Assembly (NCBI GenBank): GCA_002749135.1
Contig: NVVY01000018.1
Coordinates: forward strand, 39,568-52,093
Length of the DNA stretch: 12,526 nucleotides
Direction of reading: 5' to 3'
Source of the DNA: Alphaproteobacteria bacterium
Lineage (GTDB): Bacteria > Pseudomonadota > Alphaproteobacteria > Sphingomonadales > Emcibacteraceae
Positions 7,210-12,526 of this stretch are shown piece by piece. The notes under the pieces were generated by a model. It was not told the origin of the DNA. It saw only the letters and a list, made by a program, of their open reading frames with translations, and searched no databases. The position numbers and the translations under genes were made by a program. Every line of letters begins with the position of its first letter. Position 1 is the first letter of the stretch.

Positions 7210-8337
7210 ATGTCAAGAATCAAAATAGCCATCGCCGGTATCGGTAACTGTGCCAGTTCCCTGATTCAGGGTATTTACTATTACACACCGGAACGGGTTG
7301 GTAATGCCAAGCGGGTTCCCGGCCTGATGCATTGGGAAGTGGGGGGCTATCGTCCCTGTGATATTGATGTGGTTGCCGCTTTTGATGTGGATAAGCGCAA
7401 GGTTGGCAAGGATGTCAATGACGCGATCTTTGAAAAACCAAACTGTACAACTGTATTTCACGGTGACCTGCCAAAAAGCGGCACAATCGTTAAAATGGGC
7501 AATGTCCTTGACGGTGTGTCCGAGCATATGGCGGATTATGATGATGACCGCACTTTCCTTGTGAAGGATGCCCCATCCGCGACCAAAGCGGAAATTATTC
7601 AGGAATTAAAAGACAGCGGTGCTGAAATCCTGACCAACTATATGCCGGTTGGTTCCGAAGAAGCCGCAAAGTTTTATGCGGAATGTGCATTGGAAGCCGG
7701 AATTGCTTTCATCAATAACATGCCGGTTTTCATTGCCTCCAACCCGGAATGGGCGGAAAGATTTAAAGCCCGTAACCTGCCGCTCATCGGGGACGACATC
7801 AAGGCGCAATTGGGCGCAACCATTACCCACCGGACATTGACCGACTTGTTTGCCAAGCGCGGTGTGGTTCTGGAACGTACCTATCAGCTGAATACGGGCG
7901 GTAATACCGACTTTCTGAATATGAAAAATCAGGATCGGCTGGAATCCAAGAAAATTTCCAAGACCGAAGCCGTGCAATCTGTTGCCGGAACGCGTCTGGC
8001 CGATGATAATATTCATATTGGCCCATCAGACTATATTCCATGGCAGAATGACAACAAGCTTTGTTTCCTGCGTATGGAAGGCGACCTGTTTGGCGGCGTG
8101 CCGATGAATATTGAACTGCGCCTCAGTGTGGAAGACAGCCCCAACTCTGCCGGTGTTGCCATTGACATGATCCGCTGTTGCAAGCTGGCCCTGCTTAACG
8201 GTGAGGGCGGCATTATTCACGGGGCATCCGCTTATTTCTGCAAGCATCCGCCCCAGCAGTTTACCGATGATCGGGCCTATGAAATGACCGAAGAATTTAT
8301 CGCCAGCCGGGTCAGTGCGCTGAAAGTAGCCGAATAA
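7210..8337 (+). CDS. ino1: Inositol-3-phosphate synthase (myo-inositol-1-phosphate synthase)
   Basis: NAD-dependent isomerase that turns glucose-6-phosphate into 1L-myo-inositol-1-phosphate (also numbered 3-phosphate), the only de novo route to inositol. At 375 aa it is the short actinobacterial/archaeal type, not the roughly 510-aa eukaryotic type. It starts with the NAD-binding loop IAIAGIGNCASSLIQG (residues about 6-21), then has LTNYMPVGSEEAAKFYAECAL, FINNMPVFIASNPEW, LIGDDIKAQLGATITHR, the hallmark NTGGNTDFLNM, and SDYIPWQNDNKLC. These cover both the Rossmann and catalytic parts, and no truncation is seen. It is the first gene of a two-gene operon, 20 bases before a nucleotidyltransferase that would use its product. 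The long leader holds palindromes and a hairpin, so regulation is likely. GAAG lies just before the ATG as a weak ribosome binding site. Confidence 0.95.
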   Translation: MSRIKIAIAGIGNCASSLIQGIYYYTPERVGNAKRVPGLMHWEVGGYRPCDIDVVAAFDVDKRKVGKDVNDAIFEKPNCTTVFHGDLPKSGTIVKMGNVLDGVSEHMADYDDDRTFLVKDAPSATKAEIIQELKDSGAEILTNYMPVGSEEAAKFYAECALEAGIAFINNMPVFIASNPEWAERFKARNLPLIGDDIKAQLGATITHRTLTDLFAKRGVVLERTYQLNTGGNTDFLNMKNQDRLESKKISKTEAVQSVAGTRLADDNIHIGPSDYIPWQNDNKLCFLRMEGDLFGGVPMNIELRLSVEDSPNSAGVAIDMIRCCKLALLNGEGGIIHGASAYFCKHPPQQFTDDRAYEMTEEFIASRVSALKVAE

Positions 8338-8357
8338 GCCAACAGGGATTATATCCG

Positions 8358-9074
8358 ATGAAATGTTTGATAGCTGCCGCTGGTCAGGGAACCAGAATGC
8401 GCGAAAAGGGCGAAGTTAAGCCTCTGATCGAGCTGAACGGGGTGCCAATAATTGAGCGGGTGATTAAAAACCTGCGGGCGGGCGGTGTTGATGAATTTTT
8501 TGTCATCACCGGCTATCGGGGCACCAAAGTACGGTCTTTCCTTGATGTTCTGGCGGAGCGGGAAAATATCGCAATCACCCATGTGATCAATGAGGATTGG
8601 GAGCGGCCCAACGGGATTTCGGTCCTGAAAGCCAAAGGGGCCATCGAAGGCCCCTTTATCCTGACCATGTGTGATCATCTGTTTGATCCGGATATTATCA
8701 AATCCCTTTTGGCCCATGATCATGAGCCAGGTACGGTGACCCTCTGTGTGGATTACAATATTGAAAATCCTGTGGTTGACCTTGATGATGTGACGCGGGT
8801 CAATTGTACCCGCAATCATATTGAGAATATCGGCAAGGTGATCCGGGATTATAATGCCTTTGATACGGGTATATTCTATTGCCATGACGTTTTGTTTGAC
8901 GCTTTGGAACAGAGTGCGCGTGAGGGAGATGAAAGCATTAGCGGGGCCATGAATATTCTGGGTAGTCAGGACAGGGCCCATACCTTTGATATAGAAGGCA
9001 AGCTGTGGCTTGACGTTGACGACCCCACCGCCTTTGGCAAAGCCATCGTCTATGTGGACGAGGGGCGTTTGTAA
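8358..9074 (+). CDS. Nucleotidyltransferase, probable CTP:inositol-1-phosphate cytidylyltransferase (stand-alone)
   Basis: NTP-transferase-fold protein of 238 aa. The N-terminal signature AAAGQGTRM (residues 6-14) followed by KPLIELNGVPIIERVI (about 21-36) is that of sugar-phosphate and cytidylyl transferases. DEFFVITGY, INEDWERPNGISVLKAK and LTMCDHLFDP (the Asp of CDH is a likely metal ligand) follow. The C-terminus closes with LWLDVDDPTAF, as in metal-binding Asp motifs of this fold. The NGISVLKAK region and the position 20 bases after inositol-phosphate synthase suggest the IPCT activity: CTP plus inositol-1-phosphate giving CDP-inositol. In archaea this domain is often fused to a membrane CDP-alcohol phosphotransferase. 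Here the protein ends after the catalytic domain and has no membrane helices. AGGGAT precedes the ATG. A generic nucleotidyltransferase acting on another phosphate is the alternative. Confidence 0.82.
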   Translation: MKCLIAAAGQGTRMREKGEVKPLIELNGVPIIERVIKNLRAGGVDEFFVITGYRGTKVRSFLDVLAERENIAITHVINEDWERPNGISVLKAKGAIEGPFILTMCDHLFDPDIIKSLLAHDHEPGTVTLCVDYNIENPVVDLDDVTRVNCTRNHIENIGKVIRDYNAFDTGIFYCHDVLFDALEQSAREGDESISGAMNILGSQDRAHTFDIEGKLWLDVDDPTAFGKAIVYVDEGRL

Positions 9075-9101
9075 GATATGAGCATATGAAGAATTTATAA
9101 G

Positions 9102-9129
9102 AACCGGGTGAATGTCATCCGGTTTTTTT
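9102..9129 (+). terminator. Strong intrinsic terminator of the ino1 operon
   Basis: AACCGGGTGA (9102-9111) pairs with TCATCCGGTT (9115-9124) with one G-T pair around a 3-nt apex ATG (the real loop is probably wider). It is followed directly by seven T and then G and five more T. It lies 27 bases after the nucleotidyltransferase stop and separates the inositol genes from trkH. Confidence 0.88.
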
Positions 9130-9200
9130 GTTTTTAAATACCGTGTTGATCTGTCATTATTGATATAAGTCGCAAGGTGGGCCGAGAGCGAAAAGAGGTT

Positions 9201-9218
9201 ATGGGTATTGTTCGATGA
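9201..9218 (+). promoter_or_regulatory. Five-codon mini-ORF (MGIVR) overlapping the trkH start
   Basis: ATG GGT ATT GTT CGA TGA starts at 9201, and its TGA (9216-9218) overlaps the trkH ATG (9215-9217) as ATGA. The only good Shine-Dalgarno-like string, AAGAGG (9193-9198), is two bases from the mini-ORF start but 16 from the trkH start. Translational coupling is possible, though the 2-base spacing is unusually short, so this may be chance. Confidence 0.25.
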
Positions 9219-10669
9219 TAAATAGAAATATTATTGCTTCCGTAATCGGCAATATACTTTTTTTTGTATGTTTTCTGGAATTAATTCCCGCCCTTGTTGA
9301 TTATATCGCGGGGTCCCTGGAATATCGTGTTTTTTTGAGTTCCGCTTTCCTGACCGGTACATTGGGGGGATTGTTATATTTCAGTTTCAGGGGCTATGAG
9401 AATCATTTGCCCAGCCGGAAGATGATATATCTGATCACAACCGTTGCCTGGGTTGCCATGCCGCTCGCAGCTTCTTTACCAATTTATATGGCAATTCCAG
9501 AAGCCAGTTTTGCCGATGCGGTATTTGAGGCTGTGTCAGGATTAACCACAACCGGATCAACCGTCTTTACGGGATTGGACCAGATGCCAATGGGCATTTT
9601 ACTCTGGCGGGCCATATTGCAGTGGATTGGCGGGGTTGGCATAATTGTTCTGGGTATCTGGATTTTACCGGTGCTTCAGGTTGGCGGGATGGCTCTTTTT
9701 CAGACAGAATCTTCGGATCAATCTGAAAAAATTTACCCGCGCACCATTGAATTGGTCAGAAGTATTCTGGTCATTTACAGCTTTATTACCGTGGCCTGCA
9801 TATTGGTTTATTTTACCATGGGCATGGGTATGTTTGATGCCATATCCCATGCCTTAACGACCGTTTCAACGGGGGGATTCTCCACCCATGACCAGTCCAT
9901 TAAATATTTCAACAGCCCCGGAATTGAATGGGCTGTTATCTTATTCATGTTTGCGGGCGCGGTGCCGTTTGTGGCCTATATGCGGTGCCTGAAAGGGTCT
10001 TTGAAACCTCTTGTTACCGATGCCCAGATACGGGCGCTGGTACTGTTCCTTTTGATTACCTCCGTCATTATAATATTTCCCTTGTGGCAGCATCCCGATC
10101 TGGACTTCTTAACCTCTTTTCGGGGGTCGGTATTTTCTGTGATGTCAATCGTTACAACAACAGGATTTATTACCATAGACTATACCAATTTTGGCGCAGA
10201 GGCCGGGACGATTTTCCTGATCCTTACAGTGGTGGGGGGGTGCACAGGCTCGACGGCGGGGGGCATCAAGGTCTTTCGCTTTGCAGTATTATGGCAGGCC
10301 TTGCAGAGTGTTTTCCATAAAATGGTTTATCCGCACAGTGTCTATACCAGCCGTTATAATGGCCGGATATTGAGCAATGATATTGTGGTTTCCGTTCTTA
10401 TATTCTTTTGTGTTTTTATATTTTTCATGACCTTTTTAGCCATAGCCCTCGGGTTTGCGGGCTTATACCCGCTGGAAGCCTTGAGTGCGGCGGCAACGGC
10501 CATCGCTAATGTAGGGCCGGGCATGGGAGAGGCCATTGGCCCTAGCGGAAATTTTGCGACCATACCGACCAGCGCTAAATGGCTGATGAGCTTTGGCATG
10601 ATCGTCGGGCGGCTGGAATTCCTCACCGTTCTGGTGTTGTTTATCCCCCGTTACTGGTATGATCTGTAG
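9215..10669 (+). CDS. trkH: TrkH family potassium uptake protein (membrane subunit)
   Basis: Inner-membrane potassium-translocating subunit of the Trk system, normally gated by the NAD/ATP-binding TrkA protein, which is not in this window. At 484 aa it equals the usual length (E. coli TrkH is about 483). All four P-loop filter regions are visible: EAVSGLTTTGSTVF (about 106-119), HALTTVSTGGFSTHD (about 213-227), MSIVTTTGFITIDY (about 310-323) and ATAIANVGPGMGE (about 429-441). GGCTGSTAGGIKVFR (about 344-358) after the third loop is the conserved inner loop that gates the pore in TrkH structures. The C-terminus GRLEFLTVLVLF is also typical. The start is supported by alignment with family N-termini, since no alternative in-frame start exists before the upstream stop at 9161. 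The gene stands alone after a terminator, and no terminator of its own is seen. Confidence 0.95.
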   Translation: MINRNIIASVIGNILFFVCFLELIPALVDYIAGSLEYRVFLSSAFLTGTLGGLLYFSFRGYENHLPSRKMIYLITTVAWVAMPLAASLPIYMAIPEASFADAVFEAVSGLTTTGSTVFTGLDQMPMGILLWRAILQWIGGVGIIVLGIWILPVLQVGGMALFQTESSDQSEKIYPRTIELVRSILVIYSFITVACILVYFTMGMGMFDAISHALTTVSTGGFSTHDQSIKYFNSPGIEWAVILFMFAGAVPFVAYMRCLKGSLKPLVTDAQIRALVLFLLITSVIIIFPLWQHPDLDFLTSFRGSVFSVMSIVTTTGFITIDYTNFGAEAGTIFLILTVVGGCTGSTAGGIKVFRFAVLWQALQSVFHKMVYPHSVYTSRYNGRILSNDIVVSVLIFFCVFIFFMTFLAIALGFAGLYPLEALSAAATAIANVGPGMGEAIGPSGNFATIPTSAKWLMSFGMIVGRLEFLTVLVLFIPRYWYDL

Positions 10670-10677
10670 TTCCATAT

Positions 10678-10706
10678 TTGTTAATATGCATAATATATGC
10701 TATACT
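10678..10706 (+). promoter_or_regulatory. Sigma70-like promoter of the DUF1326 gene
   Basis: TTGTTA (10678-10683) and TATACT (10701-10706) lie exactly 17 bases apart, a near-consensus pair. Transcription would begin near 10713, giving a leader of about 35 bases with AAGGGGAA as ribosome binding site before the ATG at 10748. This argues against the upstream in-frame ATG at 10697, which lies inside the promoter. Confidence 0.7.
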
Positions 10707-10747
10707 CTGGTCAGGGGGATGATAAAATTCACAAGGGGAAAATAATA

Positions 10748-11386
10748 ATGATATCCTGGGAAATTAAGGGCGAGGCACTTGGTAATTGCAATTGTGATTA
10801 TGGTTGTCCCTGTCAGTTCAACGCACTGCCAACCCATGGCAGCTGTGAAGCAGCGGTTGGCTATCAAATCAATGAGGGGCATTTTGGCGACGTAAGTCTG
10901 GACGGGCTGCGCGCCGCGATGGTTGTCTGGTGGCCCGGCCCGGTTCATGAAGGCAACGGCAAAATGCAAATCATTGTTGATGAAAAGGCAAATGATGAAC
11001 AGCGTGATGCTATTGTTAGCATCATTCACGGTGAAGAAACGGACCCCATGTCCACTGTTTGGTCGGTTTATTCCACTATGTGTCCGACTAAACTCGAAAC
11101 GCTGTCAAAACCCATTGAACTGGAAATTGATATTGAGGAACGCATTGGCAAGATTTCCGTGCCGGATGTTTTTGTCACGAGTGGGGAGCCTATTCGCAAC
11201 CCTATAACGGGCGCTATCCACCGTGCAAGAATTGATCTGCCCTATGGCTTTGAATATGACATTGCCGAAATAGGGAGTGCCAGCACCGAGGCAACAGGCG
11301 CAATAAAACTAAGCCTGAAGAAGAGTTACGCTCAGTTTAACAAGTTTCATATGAATAATAATGGCCCGGTTAGAAAAGCGGCATAA
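10748..11386 (+). CDS. DUF1326 domain-containing protein
   Basis: DUF1326 family protein of 212 aa with no known function. The N-terminus carries the family hallmark GNCNCDYGCPCQF, giving Cys14, Cys16, Cys20 and Cys22 (C-x-C-x3-C-x-C). Cys33 lies nearby and a further Cys is in the STMCPTK stretch. Such a cluster suggests metal or redox chemistry, which is inference only. Later marks are the VVWWPGPVHEGNGKMQIIVDE strand region (about 75-95) and ITGAIHRARIDLPYGFEYDIAE (about 167-188). No signal peptide or membrane segment is visible, so it should be cytoplasmic. The start at 10748 is preferred because of the ribosome binding site and the promoter just upstream. An in-frame ATG at 10697 would add 17 residues encoded within the promoter. 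Its end overlaps or nearly abuts the DUF2182 gene, with which it probably forms an operon. Confidence 0.9.
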   Translation: MISWEIKGEALGNCNCDYGCPCQFNALPTHGSCEAAVGYQINEGHFGDVSLDGLRAAMVVWWPGPVHEGNGKMQIIVDEKANDEQRDAIVSIIHGEETDPMSTVWSVYSTMCPTKLETLSKPIELEIDIEERIGKISVPDVFVTSGEPIRNPITGAIHRARIDLPYGFEYDIAEIGSASTEATGAIKLSLKKSYAQFNKFHMNNNGPVRKAA

Positions 11387-11627
11387 ACGCCGGGACCAAA
11401 CAGTGCAGGATTTTATACCAAGTTCGCTTGAATTACTTCTCAGACGTGACCGTTTGATTGTGATTGTCGTCCTGATTGCGGTCACTTTGGCCGCGATTTT
11501 ATTCATGTTGCTTGGGGTCGGGTTACCGATGTCGGCAGTTGAGATGACTGATATGTCAGGTAGCATGGGCGGGTCATTTATGGCCCCGCCACATGGACGG
11601 CGGCCTATTTTATCATCATATTTCTGA
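11361..11627 (+). pseudogene. DUF2182 membrane protein, 5' part, cut off by a frameshift
   Basis: N-terminal part of a DUF2182 (predicted metal-binding integral membrane protein) gene. It has LELLLRRDRLIVIVVLIAV, where the LRRDR lead-in and first membrane helix (about residues 30-52) match the family, then a Met-rich MTDMSGSMGGSFMAPP. After PP the frame turns into HGRRPILSSYF and stops at 11625-11627. Reading the same DNA in the other frame from 11591 gives TWTAAYFIIIFLMWWVMM, which joins smoothly to the downstream piece, so one base appears to be missing near 11583-11592. The ATG at 11361 overlaps the DUF1326 gene by 26 bases and lacks a good ribosome binding site. A GTG at 11403, eight bases after GGGA, is a good alternative start. 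Confidence 0.8.
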
Positions 11628-12208
11628 TGTGGTGGGTCATGATGGTTGCGATGATGATCCCGAGTGCCTCACCGACCATTCTTCTGTTCACCGCTCTTGA
11701 CCGACGCATGGGTGAGGGAAGATTTATATTTCTCAAGATGATGCTTTTCCTGCTTGGTTATCTCGCCGTATGGGGGGGGTTCAGCTTTGGGGCCACCCTG
11801 TTGCAATGGCAGTTGGAACGCCAAAGCCTCGCCTCGCCGGTGGCTATGATGGTAACCAGCCATTATCTTGGGGCGGGCATTTTGCTGGCGGCGGGACTTT
11901 ATCAGTTTACACCCCTCAAGCAGGCCTGCCTGACCCATTGCCGTGATCCAATTCGTTTCTTGACGGAAAGAAGACGCACGGGCAGGTCCGGGGCTTTTTT
12001 GATGGGGGCCGAACATGGTTTTTTTTGTCTCGGTTGCTGCTGGTTCCTGATGGCGTTATTGTTTTTCGGCGGCATTATGAATCTCTACTGGATCGCGGGG
12101 CTTGCGCTTTTTATATTGTTTGAAAAGCTGGTTCCCCACGGCCATGTAATGGGATATGTCGGCGGTTTAATTCTGATCGCCGCTGGTGGTTATATATTAA
12201 TATTTTGA
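11627..12208 (+). CDS. DUF2182 membrane protein, main (3') part
   Basis: The bulk of a DUF2182 protein (193 aa from the ATG at 11627). Family marks are MWWVMMVAMMIPSASPTILLF, GYLAVWGGFSFGATLLQWQLE, GAGILLAAGLYQFTPLKQACLTHCRDP with two cysteines, a loop of basic residues, and GAEHGFFCLGCCWFLMALLFFGGIMNLYWI with three cysteines. About five membrane segments are visible. The conserved cysteines give the family its predicted metal-binding label, but function is not established. The homologous reading frame extends upstream of 11627 to about 11591, showing that this is the rest of the frameshifted gene. Repaired, the protein would be about 282 aa, normal for the family. The TGATG overlap at 11625-11629 could let ribosomes restart, but the product would lack the first membrane helix. 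Confidence 0.85.
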   Translation: MWWVMMVAMMIPSASPTILLFTALDRRMGEGRFIFLKMMLFLLGYLAVWGGFSFGATLLQWQLERQSLASPVAMMVTSHYLGAGILLAAGLYQFTPLKQACLTHCRDPIRFLTERRRTGRSGAFLMGAEHGFFCLGCCWFLMALLFFGGIMNLYWIAGLALFILFEKLVPHGHVMGYVGGLILIAAGGYILIF

Positions 12209-12275
12209 ATAAGCGGGCGTGAGCGCAAAAGATGTCTTGATTGCTGTCACCGTAAGTGCTGTGGACTGACCGGAC

Positions 12276-12526
12276 TTATGACGGGGCAACGACCAGCTTG
12301 TGATTGATGTAATCCAGCGGGACCGGAATTTCCGTTTGCAGGCCGTCATAACCGCCCAGCTCTTTCAATAAAGGGTCTATCCGTTGCTTTTCAGCGTCGG
12401 TCAGGCCCTGATAATGGCGCAGGGGCCGCTGGAACATCCATTGTTGATAGGGAAGTATGGCGCGATTGCCACGGGCATTGCCCAGCGTAAAGTCATGGCG
12501 GCCTATGGTCCGGGGAAAATGATCAA
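12276..12526 (-). CDS. C-terminal part of an unidentified protein, possibly glutathione S-transferase family (5' end outside window)
   Basis: An open minus-strand frame runs from the right window edge to a TAA whose complement is at 12276-12278, giving 82 residues. It starts DHFPRTIGRHDFTLGN, continues AILPYQQWMFQRPLRHYQGL and TDAEKQRIDPLLKELGGYDGL, and ends INHKLVVAPS. Third codon positions are G/C-rich, as in the neighbouring genes, and no stop interrupts the frame, so it is probably real. The PYxxWMxQRPLxHY pattern and the LLxELGG helix remind me of C-terminal regions of some alphaproteobacterial glutathione S-transferase-like proteins, but this is recall, not a search, and the N-terminal thioredoxin domain is not visible. 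It converges on the DUF2182 gene across 67 bases with no clear terminator. Confidence 0.55.
   Translation of the reverse strand, partial: DHFPRTIGRHDFTLGNARGNRAILPYQQWMFQRPLRHYQGLTDAEKQRIDPLLKELGGYDGLQTEIPVPLDYINHKLVVAPS

Noticed and set aside
8349..8981. 210-codon open frame on the minus strand opposite the nucleotidyltransferase
   Set aside because: The plus strand encodes the LAAG-x-GTRM type signature and fits the ino1 operon. The antisense product shows no family features.
10697..10750. Upstream in-frame start for the DUF1326 gene at 10697
   Set aside because: This ATG sits inside the 17-base spacer of the near-consensus promoter at 10678-10706, upstream of the predicted transcription start, and has no ribosome binding site.
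11564..11630. Programmed -1 ribosomal frameshifting in the DUF2182 gene
   Set aside because: No X-XXY-YYZ slippery heptamer in the right phase and no obvious downstream pseudoknot were found. A missing base is simpler.
1..12526. CRISPR array, tRNA, rRNA, insertion sequence or prophage genes
   Set aside because: I saw no regularly spaced direct repeats, no transposase or integrase motifs, and no tRNA cloverleaf or rRNA-like stretches on reading both strands by eye.

Overview
The window looks like chromosomal DNA of a Gram-negative, probably marine or aquatic alphaproteobacterium. The reasons are a TonB-dependent receptor with the VVTATKR-type TonB box common in Alphaproteobacteria and marine Gammaproteobacteria, a lipoprotein with a clear lipobox, and moderate GC content by eye. 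The lineage assignment is inference. No rRNA, tRNA, CRISPR array, insertion sequence or phage gene is visible. All genes look like housekeeping or accessory metabolism and transport.

Layout from left to right. (1) The 3' part of an MDR-family (quinone oxidoreductase-like) dehydrogenase on the + strand converges on a large TonB-dependent outer-membrane receptor on the - strand, with a perfect-stem terminator between them. (2) A 223-bp divergent region carrying two nested inverted repeats separates the receptor from a PutP-type sodium:solute symporter. The symporter overlaps a Prx5-type peroxiredoxin by 4 bp, so the two form an operon. (3) On the - strand, a tandem-domain FKBP-type prolyl isomerase lipoprotein is followed by a small DUF423 membrane protein, with a 10-bp perfect inverted repeat between them. 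(4) Divergent from the FKBP gene and across a 268- to 283-bp regulatory region with GTTACAT palindromes is a two-gene operon. It encodes inositol-3-phosphate synthase and a nucleotidyltransferase that is probably a stand-alone CTP:inositol-1-phosphate cytidylyltransferase, and it ends in a strong intrinsic terminator. (5) Next is a TrkH potassium channel subunit, preceded by a five-codon mini-ORF whose stop overlaps the trkH start. (6) A very good sigma70-like promoter drives a DUF1326 protein with a C-x-C-x3-C-x-C cluster, followed directly by a DUF2182 membrane protein whose reading frame is broken by a 1-nt frameshift. (7) The right edge holds the 3' end of a - strand gene, possibly of the glutathione S-transferase family.

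How the genes work together: the receptor and symporter may handle uptake of the same nutrient across the outer and inner membranes, but no substrate can be read from the sequence. The inositol pair would turn glucose-6-phosphate into inositol phosphate and then CDP-inositol, a donor for inositol phospholipids or phosphodiester solutes. The enzyme that would use CDP-inositol is not in the window. The DUF1326/DUF2182 pair looks like a small, uncharacterised cysteine-rich, membrane-associated system. The two most interesting items are the inositol pair and the frameshifted DUF1326/DUF2182 pair.
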